DNA from: Archangium violaceum Cb vi76
Lineage (GTDB): Bacteria; Myxococcota; Myxococcia; Myxococcales; Myxococcaceae
DNA length: 64,000 nucleotides
Reading direction: 5' to 3'
Assembly: GCF_000733295.1 (NCBI RefSeq)
Contig: NZ_JPMI01000048.1
Coordinates: forward strand, 24,753-88,752
Below are positions 57,085 through 64,000 of the stretch, in pieces. Under the pieces are notes generated by a model, which was not told where the DNA came from, ran no database searches, and saw only the letters and a list, made by a program, of their open reading frames with translations. Position 1 is the first letter of the stretch. Each line of letters begins with the position of its first letter. The translations under genes and the position numbers were made by a program.

Positions 57085-58422
57085 CTAGAGAGCGGCGCGA
57101 TCGAGCAGCGCCTCGGGGCGGGGATCCTTCTCCCACGCCTCCAGCACGGCCTGTCCGGGCGAGCGGCCCGAGGCGGCCACCTCGGCGAGCGGCTCGACCA
57201 GAGGCGCGTCCTCGCGATCCAGGCGCTCCAGGCCGCGGCGGGCAATCGCCACCATCTCTCCGGCGAGCCGGTGGAGCTCCTGGTCGCGCAGCCGTCCCGC
57301 CAGGCCCTGCCGGCGCGCGGTGTCGTGGAAGGCCAGGTGCTCCTCGTAGGAGAGCTGGGGCAGCAGCTTCTCGGCCTCGTCCATGGCGCCCGGGCCGTAC
57401 AGCAGCCCGCGCCACAGCGCCGCGAGCGCGCCCGTCATCGGCGCCGACACGCAGTCCGCGCCCCGCACCTCCATCACCTTCTTCAGCCGCACCTCGGGGA
57501 AGAGCGTGGAGAGGTGATCCGTCCAGTCGGACATGTCCGCGGGCGCGCCCTCGAAGCCGTCCTTCATGAACTGGCGGAAGGTCATCTTCGGACGGAGGTA
57601 CTCGCCGCGCCGGCGCAGGAAGAGGATGGGCGCGTCCAGGGCCCAGTCCACATAGGCGCGGTAGGAGAAGGAGCCGTCGAAGAAGGAGCGCAGGTAGCCA
57701 CAGCGGGTGGGGTCCACCTCGTCCCAGACGCGGTTGCGGAAGGACATGTAGCCCGAGGGCTTGCCGTCCACGATGGGGCTGTTGGCGTAGAGGGCCACCA
57801 TCAGCGGGGCCAGGCGCGCCGTCAGCACCGTCTTGCGCACACAGTCGGCCTCGCTCGACCAGTCGAGAGAGACCTGGCCGGTGGAGGTCATCAACATCAT
57901 GTCGAGGGCCAGGCGGCCGCGCTCGGGCAGGGACTGCCGCATGGCGAGGTAGCGCGTCTTGGGCATCCACGGCATGTCGGCCGGGGTGGCGAAGGGCCGG
58001 TAGCCCAGGGCCACCAGCCGCAGGCCGAGCGGCCCCGCGGCGGCCTTCACCTCGGCCAGGTGGGCGAGGTTCTCCGCGTGGGCCTCGCGCGCGGTGCGCA
58101 GGGGCGAGCCGGACAATTCCAGCTGCCCGCCCGGCTCCAGGGAGATGGTGAGCATCCCCTTCTGCAGGGCGATGGCGGGGGAGGTCGGCGTCTCCCGGAA
58201 GGGGGTGTAGCCGTTGGGGGCCATCCGCTCCAGCAACGCCCCGATGCCCGAGGGCCCCTCGTACGGCACGGGCCGCGCGGACTGGACGGGATAGACGAAT
58301 TTCTCGTGCTCGAGCCCCAGCAGGTGCTGTGAGGGGGGCTTCTCAGCGGAGCGGAAACCCGCCAACAGCATGTCGACGGAGGTGATGGGCTCGGAGGCGG
58401 CGCGCTGGAGATCGAGAGACAT
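57085..58422 (-). CDS. gshA: Glutamate-cysteine ligase, plant/alphaproteobacterial type
   Basis: A 445-residue GCS2-family enzyme that makes gamma-glutamylcysteine, the first step of glutathione synthesis. The N-terminal LGLEHEKFVYP motif, the substrate and ATP-binding ISLEPGGQLELSGSP and the FFDGSFSYRAYVDWALDAP region are typical. Two cysteines that regulate plant enzymes are not evident. It is divergent from the EI24-like gene, with a 58-base gap. No gshB is seen. Confidence 0.92.
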   Translation of the reverse strand: MSLDLQRAASEPITSVDMLLAGFRSAEKPPSQHLLGLEHEKFVYPVQSARPVPYEGPSGIGALLERMAPNGYTPFRETPTSPAIALQKGMLTISLEPGGQLELSGSPLRTAREAHAENLAHLAEVKAAAGPLGLRLVALGYRPFATPADMPWMPKTRYLAMRQSLPERGRLALDMMLMTSTGQVSLDWSSEADCVRKTVLTARLAPLMVALYANSPIVDGKPSGYMSFRNRVWDEVDPTRCGYLRSFFDGSFSYRAYVDWALDAPILFLRRRGEYLRPKMTFRQFMKDGFEGAPADMSDWTDHLSTLFPEVRLKKVMEVRGADCVSAPMTGALAALWRGLLYGPGAMDEAEKLLPQLSYEEHLAFHDTARRQGLAGRLRDQELHRLAGEMVAIARRGLERLDREDAPLVEPLAEVAASGRSPGQAVLEAWEKDPRPEALLDRAAL

Positions 58423-58431
58423 GGCGGCCCT

Positions 58432-58445
58432 ATATAACGATCGTT
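58432..58445. promoter_or_regulatory. Candidate gshA -10 overlapping a palindrome
   Basis: TTATAT on the minus strand (58437-58432) lies next to the perfect palindrome AACGATCGTT (58436-58445). A start point near 58425 would leave almost no leader for gshA. The palindrome, between divergent genes, is a plausible operator; no -35 is clear. Confidence 0.3.
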
Positions 58446-58480
58446 GACCCCACCGCCGTCATTTGCGCATCGTGGCGTCA

Positions 58481-59293
58481 ATGACCCACCCCTCACCGGT
58501 GCCCACCTTCTCCGCCCGGGCCGGTCCGGCGGACGTGCTCCAGGGACTCGGCCTCCTGTTCCGGGCCGGAAGCCTCATCTTCCGCACCCCCGCGCTGAAG
58601 CGGCTGTCCGCCCTGTGCGCCGCCGTGACCCTGGTGGCCCTGGGCGCGCTCTTCGCCCTGCTCTGGAAGTACACCCCGGACCTGCTGGGGTGGCTGTGGA
58701 CCCGCCCCGGGCCCTGGTACGGCCAGGTCTTCTGGTACCTCGTCCTGGTGTTGATGTTCCTCGTCCTGCTGGTGGTGGGGGCCAACGTGGTGGTCCCCGT
58801 GGTGCTGGCCCCCTTGCAGGACCCCCTGTCCGAGCTCACCGAGGCCCAGTGTGGCGGCTACACCTCGCCCCCCTTCGGGCTCGGCTCCTTCCTCCAGGGA
58901 CTGGCCACCAGCCTGGGGCACACCCTGGCGCGCCTCTCCCTGCTGATACTGGGCCTGGCGGTGATCTTCCCGCTCAACCTGATACCGGTGGTGGGCAGCG
59001 TGGCCTGGACGGTGCTGGGCACCCTGTGGACGACGCTCTGGCTGGCGGGCGAACACCTGGCCGCGCCCATGACGCGCCACCAGTACCCCTTCGCCGAGGT
59101 CCGCCGGGTGATGCGCCAGCGCTGGCTCCTCTGCCTGGGCTTCGGGGCGGGCGTCTACGTCCTGCTCTGGGTGCCCCTCCTCAACAGCCTCTTCCTCCCG
59201 GTGGCCGTCGTGGGCGGCACCCTCCTGTACCGGGGGCTGCTCGCCGTGGGCAACGTGCCTCCTCCCCCCTCGGCCGGGCCCGCCGGGAAATAA
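58481..59293 (+). CDS. EI24/CysZ-like multi-pass membrane protein
   Basis: A 270-residue inner-membrane protein with about five to six helices. The pattern DVLQGLGLLFRAGSLIFRTPALKRL at the N-terminus and the Pro-rich ILGLAVIFPLNLIPVVGSV and FAEVRRVMRQRW segments match the EI24 (CysZ-like) family. CysZ is a sulphate transporter in enterobacteria; divergence from gshA (cysteine use) is suggestive only. ATG 58481 is used; an upstream TTG at 58463 is possible. Confidence 0.75.
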   Translation: MTHPSPVPTFSARAGPADVLQGLGLLFRAGSLIFRTPALKRLSALCAAVTLVALGALFALLWKYTPDLLGWLWTRPGPWYGQVFWYLVLVLMFLVLLVVGANVVVPVVLAPLQDPLSELTEAQCGGYTSPPFGLGSFLQGLATSLGHTLARLSLLILGLAVIFPLNLIPVVGSVAWTVLGTLWTTLWLAGEHLAAPMTRHQYPFAEVRRVMRQRWLLCLGFGAGVYVLLWVPLLNSLFLPVAVVGGTLLYRGLLAVGNVPPPPSAGPAGK

Positions 59294-59384
59294 TCCGGGG
59301 GGCCGGTTGTCTCGTCCGGTGGCTCCGCGGCGGGAACGCTCCGGGCCCTGGTGGCGTTATCGAACGCTGCGGGAAGGCGTCGGC

Positions 59385-59413
59385 TTGAAGCACCAAGAAG
59401 CCATGATTAGGCT
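59385..59413 (+). promoter_or_regulatory. Candidate promoter of the S41 protease gene
   Basis: TTGAAG (59385-59390), a 17-base spacer and TAGGCT (59408-59413), a TAGNNT-type -10. It implies a leader of about 95 bases before 59517. Confidence 0.45.
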
Positions 59414-59516
59414 TGCCCGGTTGCTCCCGGCACTCGTTCTTCACGCCAACCGCTCGGATTTGCTGGGCTTTTCACGCATCACCCCCGGGGCTCACGGGCC
59501 CCACCCTGGATGAACC

Positions 59517-62500
59517 ATGCCGCGACTCTTTCGCCGGATCACCGCCGTCGCCGTTCTCCTTGGCGCCTGGGCCCTCGTGGGCAACGACCGGGCGCCCCTG
59601 CCGCTGACACTCGGCGTGGCGGAGGCCGGTCAGGGAAGCTCGGACTCCACCCGCATCGCCGGGGAGAAGGGAGGCCCCACGCATGACCTCTCCTCCCTCC
59701 GCGTCTTCACCAAGGTCATCCTCTATGTGAAGGACAACTACGTCGACCCCAAGCGCGTGAAGCCCAAGGAGATGATGATCTCCGCGCTGGAGTACGTGGA
59801 GAAGAGCGTCCCGGACGTGCTCGTGGACGGCAACGCCGAGTCCGGCAAGCTCAACGTCAACGTCAACGGCAAGACGCGTGAGTTCGACATCAGCCACGTG
59901 GACTCGCTCTGGAAGATGTCCTTCACGCTCAAGGACGTCTTCGACTTCGTGAACAAGAACATGCGTCCCATCGACGACACCCGCGACATCGAGTACGCGG
60001 CCGTCAACGGGATGCTCTCCACCCTGGATCCGCACTCGGTGCTGCTGCGCCCCGAGGTGTACCGGGAGATGAAGCTCTCCACCAAGGGCGAGTTCGGCGG
60101 CCTGGGCTTCGTCATCCAGATGCGCGAGGGCAACCTCACCGTGGTGAAGGTGCTGCCCAAGACGCCGGCGGCGCGCGCGGGCATCGTGAAGGATGATCAG
60201 ATCAAGAAGATTGGCGAGGAGTCCACGGTCAACATGGACCTCAACGAGGCCGTGTCCAAGCTGCGCGGCCCGGTGGACAGCCGCGTGTCCATCACCGTGG
60301 AGCGCAAGGGCTGGGACAAGCCGCGCCCCATGACGCTCAGCCGCGCGATGATCTCCATCGAGAGCGTCCAGCACAAGCTGCTGGCCGGCAACGTGGGCTA
60401 CGTGCGCCTGAAGAACTTCCAGGGCAACACCACGAGGGACTTGCAGGCGGCGCTCAGCGAGATGCGCCGGCAGAGCGAGGCCAAGGGCGGCCTCAAGGGT
60501 GTGGTGCTGGACATGCGCGGCAACCCGGGCGGTCTGCTGGAGCAGGCCATCCAGGTGTCCGATACCTTCCTGTCCAGCGGCACCATCGTCTCGACGGTGG
60601 GCCTGTCCGACAAGCTGCGCGAGGAGAAGCGCGCCCGTCCGGACGAGGGTGAGGACACCTACCCCGTCGCCGTGCTGGTGAACGCGGGCAGCGCCTCGGC
60701 GTCGGAGATCGTCGCGGGCGCGCTCAAGAACCTCAACCGCGCCGTCATCATCGGCCGCCAGACGTTCGGCAAGGGCAGCGTGCAGGTGCTCTATGACTTC
60801 CCGGACGACAGCGCGCTGAAGCTGACCATCGCCAAGTACCTCACGCCCGGTGACGTCTCCATCCAGGAAGTGGGCATCGTCCCGGACATCGAGCTGGTGC
60901 CCTCGGCCGTCACGGAGGAGCGCGTGCTGGTGTTCGCCCCGCGCAAGACGATTGGCGAGGCGGATCTGGATCAGCACTTCGGCAACCCGAACTCGGACTC
61001 GGTGGCCAAGAAGCGCGAGGACGTGCTGGGCCGCGAGAAGCCGCTGGAGTCGGTGAAGTACCTCAAGCTGGACGAGAAGCAGCAGCAGGCGCTCGCCAAG
61101 AAGCAGGAGGAGGCCGCCAAGAATCCCGAGACGGCCGCCAGGCAGGGCACGGCGCCCAGCCCGCTGCTGGACATCGACTCGGCGGGCACCGGCGAGGAGC
61201 TGGACGACCAGATGGACGCCGAGAGCCAGGACGAGGTGAAGGAGGACTTCGAGGTGCAGTTCGCCCGCGACTACGTCCTGCAGATGCCCTACGCCGACCG
61301 GCGCCAGATGCTGCAGAAGGGCAAGGGCTTCGTGGAGAAGAAGCGCGAGGAGGAGGAGCAGCGCATCAACTCCGCCATCCATGCGCTCAACGTGGACTGG
61401 AGCGCGGGCCCCACGCCCAAGGACGTGAAGCTCGCGGCCACCTTCAGCCCCTCCGCCGACCAGCGCATCGCCGCGGGCGAGACGTTCGACCTGGTGCTCA
61501 CCGCCGAGAACAAGGGCAGCGAGCCACTCAAGCGCGTGCACGCCTGGACGGAGAGCGACAACTACTACCTGGATCGCCGCGAGTTCCTCATCGGCAGCCT
61601 CGCCCCGGGTGAGAAGAAGACGTGGAAGGTGAAGGTGAAGCTGCCCAAGGACCTGACGTCCCGCCGGGACGAGGTGACGGTGAAGCTCCACGACGACCAC
61701 GGGGCCCTGCCCACCACGCTGGTGAGCGAGCTCAACTTCGCCGAGCTGCCGCGTCCCGCCTTCGCCTTCAACTGGCAGGTCATCGACGCCTGCGAGTCCT
61801 GCAACCGCGACGGCACCGCCCAGCGCGGCGAGGACATCACCCTGGTGATGGACGTGACGAACACGGGCAAGGGCAAGGCGCTCGACTCGTTCGCGCAGAT
61901 CAAGAACCTGGGGGACCCGGACATCTTCATCGAGAAGGGCCGCTTCAAGCTTGGCGAGCTGGCCCCGGGCGAGACGAAGACGGCGCGCTTCCAGCTGGCG
62001 GTGAAGAAGGGCTACGACGGGAAGACCTTCCCGCTGCGTCTGGCCATCGTGGACGAGCCGCTGGAGGAGTTCGCCATGGAGAAGCTGGAGCTGCCCGTGT
62101 CGGACGCGCCGGTGGCGAAGTTCGAGCCGAAGAAGGGCCTGGTGAAGGTGTCGGAGAAGGCGGCGCTGCTGGCGTCTCCGGAGCAGGGCGCCCAGGTGCT
62201 GGCGCGGCTGTCGCGCCCGGCGGTGCTCAACACGGAAGCGGCCACCAAGGGCTACTACCGGGTGGAGCTGGACAAGGACCGCTTCGCCTTCGTGAGCACC
62301 GAGGACGCCCGCGACACGCGCGGCAAGGCCACGGCGCCCCAGGGGCTGTCGTACGTGGCACGCCGCTCGCCGCCGGAGATCAAGCTCGACGTGGACCTGG
62401 CCCAGGGTGGCCTGGTGGCCAACGGCGAGAAGTACACCCTCTCCGGTGAGGTGGACGACGCCCAGGGCCTGCTGGACATGTACGTGCTGGTGAACGACCA

Positions 62501-62735
62501 GAAGGTCTACTTCCAGGGCGTGGACCCGAAGGCCAAGGGCGGCGAGCCGCAGAAGCTGAAGTTCAGCACCGAGTTCTCCCTGAAGGAGGGCAACAACAGC
62601 GTGCTGGTGGTGGCCCGTGAGAGCACCGACTTCGCCAGCCGCCGTACCCTGGTCATCCGCCGCCGTCCGGCCGAGGTGGCCCAGAAGGTGACGCCGGCCA
62701 CGGCCAGCAAGCCGGCCAAGTCGGCCACGCCGTAG
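59517..62735 (+). CDS. Large S41 carboxy-terminal processing protease
   Basis: A 1072-residue protein of the CtpA/Prc group with an N-terminal signal or anchor (about 8-22). An N-terminal helical region precedes a PDZ domain (about 195-275; GGLGFVIQMREGNLTVVKV) and the S41 peptidase, with catalytic Ser in NAGSASASEIVAG and Lys in QTFGKGSVQ. After about residue 480 there is a long C-terminal extension: a charged coiled coil (about 500-620), then two Ig/CARDB-like beta domains and an SH3-like segment to the end. Typical CtpA proteins stop near 430-450 residues. Periplasmic proteolysis of envelope proteins is expected. Confidence 0.88.
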   Translation: MPRLFRRITAVAVLLGAWALVGNDRAPLPLTLGVAEAGQGSSDSTRIAGEKGGPTHDLSSLRVFTKVILYVKDNYVDPKRVKPKEMMISALEYVEKSVPDVLVDGNAESGKLNVNVNGKTREFDISHVDSLWKMSFTLKDVFDFVNKNMRPIDDTRDIEYAAVNGMLSTLDPHSVLLRPEVYREMKLSTKGEFGGLGFVIQMREGNLTVVKVLPKTPAARAGIVKDDQIKKIGEESTVNMDLNEAVSKLRGPVDSRVSITVERKGWDKPRPMTLSRAMISIESVQHKLLAGNVGYVRLKNFQGNTTRDLQAALSEMRRQSEAKGGLKGVVLDMRGNPGGLLEQAIQVSDTFLSSGTIVSTVGLSDKLREEKRARPDEGEDTYPVAVLVNAGSASASEIVAGALKNLNRAVIIGRQTFGKGSVQVLYDFPDDSALKLTIAKYLTPGDVSIQEVGIVPDIELVPSAVTEERVLVFAPRKTIGEADLDQHFGNPNSDSVAKKREDVLGREKPLESVKYLKLDEKQQQALAKKQEEAAKNPETAARQGTAPSPLLDIDSAGTGEELDDQMDAESQDEVKEDFEVQFARDYVLQMPYADRRQMLQKGKGFVEKKREEEEQRINSAIHALNVDWSAGPTPKDVKLAATFSPSADQRIAAGETFDLVLTAENKGSEPLKRVHAWTESDNYYLDRREFLIGSLAPGEKKTWKVKVKLPKDLTSRRDEVTVKLHDDHGALPTTLVSELNFAELPRPAFAFNWQVIDACESCNRDGTAQRGEDITLVMDVTNTGKGKALDSFAQIKNLGDPDIFIEKGRFKLGELAPGETKTARFQLAVKKGYDGKTFPLRLAIVDEPLEEFAMEKLELPVSDAPVAKFEPKKGLVKVSEKAALLASPEQGAQVLARLSRPAVLNTEAATKGYYRVELDKDRFAFVSTEDARDTRGKATAPQGLSYVARRSPPEIKLDVDLAQGGLVANGEKYTLSGEVDDAQGLLDMYVLVNDQKVYFQGVDPKAKGGEPQKLKFSTEFSLKEGNNSVLVVARESTDFASRRTLVIRRRPAEVAQKVTPATASKPAKSATP

Positions 62736-62764
62736 CAGGTAGACGGGCTGATCGTCCGCATTCC

Positions 62765-62816
62765 GGGCGGCTTTCGTCGGGACCCCGGGGTCCCCTCGGA
62801 AGCCGCCCGTTTTATT
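62765..62816 (+). terminator. Strong intrinsic terminator after the S41 protease gene
   Basis: A long hairpin: outer stem GGGCGGCTT / AAGCCGCCC (62765-62773 with 62800-62808), inner stem GGGACCCC/GGGGTCCC, and tail GTTTTATT. Confidence 0.9.
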
Positions 62817-62844
62817 GACGCTTTCCTCGGACGCACGCTAGCGT
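62815..62844 (+). promoter_or_regulatory. Candidate promoter of the 62896 gene
   Basis: TTGACG (62815-62820), an 18-base spacer and TAGCGT (62839-62844). It begins at the tail of the preceding terminator and gives a leader of about 45 bases. Confidence 0.5.
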
Positions 62845-62895
62845 CGCTCCGATTGGCGCCGCCGCCGGACGCGCGCCTGGGAGGCGGTACTGAGG

Positions 62896-63858
62896 ATGCG
62901 GACGTTCAGCCGTGGGATGGCCCTCGCGGTTCTGGTGTGCGGCTCCGCCGCGTACGCGGACCGCAACGACATCAGGATTACGGATCTCGGCAACCCGAGC
63001 CAATTCGCGAACCCGAGCGCCGAACCAAGAGACAGGCAGCCGTCGGCCAACTACAACGCGGAGGCCAACGGAGACTTCCGGGCCTTCGCGCGCACCTTCG
63101 CCGCGGTGATGACGTCGGCGAACCTGATGCCGCCGGAGACGCTGGGGCACGCGGGATTCTCGATCAACGCGGAACTGAGCGTCATCGGCCTGCCCACTCC
63201 GGGCCGCGAGGACGGTCAGGTGACGATCCCCACGGAGGGGGCGCCGACCAATCCGTTGCTGCTGCCCTCGGTGCACGTGCGCAAGGGCCTGCCTTTCTCC
63301 TTCGAGCTGGGCGCCCGCGTGGGGTGGATCGACCGCAGCAGCATGTTCGCCGCCACCGGCGAGCTGAAGTGGGCCGTCAACGAGGGCTTCACCTGGCTGC
63401 CGGACATCGCCGTGCGCGCGCACGTGACGCGGCTGATGGGCAACAAGGACTTCGATCTGACGGCGGCTGGCCTCGACTTCGGCGTGGGCAAGCAGTTCCC
63501 ACTCGGGGGCATGGTGACACTCACCCCCTACGGTGGCCTCGACCTGACGGGTGTGGCGGCCAGCACGGAAACGCTCGACTTCAATCAGAACCGGGCGCGC
63601 GACCCGATCGTCACGCCCCCCACCTACCCTGGTCTGGACAACACCGGCGTGTACCAGGAGGTGAAGCTGATGGAGAACATCAACAGCCGCATCTACGGGG
63701 GCGTACGCTTCATCGGTGGCGCGCTGCAGCTCGGCGCCGAGGTGTCCCTGAGCAACCAGGGCGCCATCGAGGTGGCCAACACCCAGACGGGCGCGACGCG
63801 CAACCGCGCCCTGCCCGCGGTGCTGTCCTTCAGCACCACGCTCGGCCTGGACTTCTGA
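62896..63858 (+). CDS. Predicted outer-membrane protein of unknown function
   Basis: A 320-residue protein with a signal peptide (cleavage near AAYAD). The body has amphipathic strands with Gly/aromatic content (FSFELGARVGWI, YGGVRFIGGALQLGAEVSL) and ends SFSTTLGLDF, a C-terminal Phe typical of outer-membrane barrels. A run at about 36-60 is polar and probably exposed. No family is recognised. It has its own promoter and is preceded by a terminator, so it is likely a single-gene unit. Confidence 0.7.
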   Translation: MRTFSRGMALAVLVCGSAAYADRNDIRITDLGNPSQFANPSAEPRDRQPSANYNAEANGDFRAFARTFAAVMTSANLMPPETLGHAGFSINAELSVIGLPTPGREDGQVTIPTEGAPTNPLLLPSVHVRKGLPFSFELGARVGWIDRSSMFAATGELKWAVNEGFTWLPDIAVRAHVTRLMGNKDFDLTAAGLDFGVGKQFPLGGMVTLTPYGGLDLTGVAASTETLDFNQNRARDPIVTPPTYPGLDNTGVYQEVKLMENINSRIYGGVRFIGGALQLGAEVSLSNQGAIEVANTQTGATRNRALPAVLSFSTTLGLDF

Positions 63859-64000
63859 TCCCGTTCGGAGTGCCCCTCGGAACATCCGCGGCCACTTCCC
63901 CTCTCCCCCCGGGAGAGGGACGGGGTGAGGGTATCGGATGAACCCGGGTTGAACCCCCTGTCCACACTGGGGGCCAAGGGTTGAAGAACGGGACCGGACA
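63859..64000. other. Intergenic end of window with a REP-like hairpin
   Basis: No gene is seen. Bases 63899-63919 form a 9-bp perfect stem, CCCTCTCCC / GGGAGAGGG, followed by GGGGTGAGGG. This C/G-rich layout is common as an interspersed palindrome in many genomes; here it also lies just after the 62896 stop and could help end its transcript. Confidence 0.5.

Overview
The window is about 69% GC, and its gene order and protein content point to a myxobacterium of the suborder Cystobacterineae (the Myxococcus/Archangium/Cystobacter/Stigmatella group). Diagnostic features are the complete Myxococcus-type type IV pilus (T4P) locus with pilG-pilH-pilI and a second pilS2/pilR2 pair, a gene matching SgmX, many lipoproteins, a protein with the myxobacterial PilZ variant TIGR02266, and a SitA-like lipoprotein toxin. 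Several upstream regions also carry TTGAC-like/TAGNNT promoters.

Layout. 1-6104 (minus): sgmX, an ExeA-like AAA ATPase and the start of a TamB/AsmA-like envelope protein, apparently one operon behind its own promoter. 6285-8922 (minus): accC, accB (frameshifted as given) and efp. 9027-10105 (minus): a Roadblock/LC7 protein and a lipoprotein. 10142-15965 (minus): pilM-N-O-P-Q, with a one-base disruption at the start of pilO. 16181-19782 (minus): pilD-pilS2-pilR2. 20032-23405 (plus): pilA behind a clear sigma-54 promoter, a terminator, then pilG-pilH-pilI. 23431-30636 (minus): pilB-pilT-pilC-pilS-pilR. Together these encode the T4P motors, inner-membrane platform, alignment complex, secretin, prepilin peptidase, pilin, its two-component control, and the likely MglA-responsive activator SgmX.

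30824-42822 is mostly housekeeping and signalling: ribF, trmB, a response regulator-diguanylate cyclase, a small lipoprotein, a proline-rich protein ending in an Hfq/Sm-like domain, a cupredoxin lipoprotein, a multi-pass membrane protein, an exonuclease-DinG fusion, a catalytically dead M50-like membrane protein and a HEAT-type protein. 43018-47984 looks like accessory DNA: a SitA-like lipoprotein toxin gene overlapping its probable immunity gene, then two duplicated HEAT-like secreted proteins. 48057-63858 holds alaS, a DUF4352-like lipoprotein, a PilZ-Hsp70 fusion, two predicted outer-membrane proteins, a sensor kinase, gshA, an EI24/CysZ-like membrane protein and a large S41 protease.

Most noteworthy: (1) the Hfq-like domain on a long disordered arm, with a possible second degenerate Sm fold, at 34142-35383; (2) the SitA/SitI-like pair at 43018-46421; (3) the PilZ-Hsp70 fusion at 51412-54360; (4) the GTCACC half-site cluster upstream of the pilA sigma-54 promoter; (5) opposite-direction one-base disruptions in C-runs of accB and pilO. 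Nothing was searched against databases; family names come from recognised motifs and gene order.
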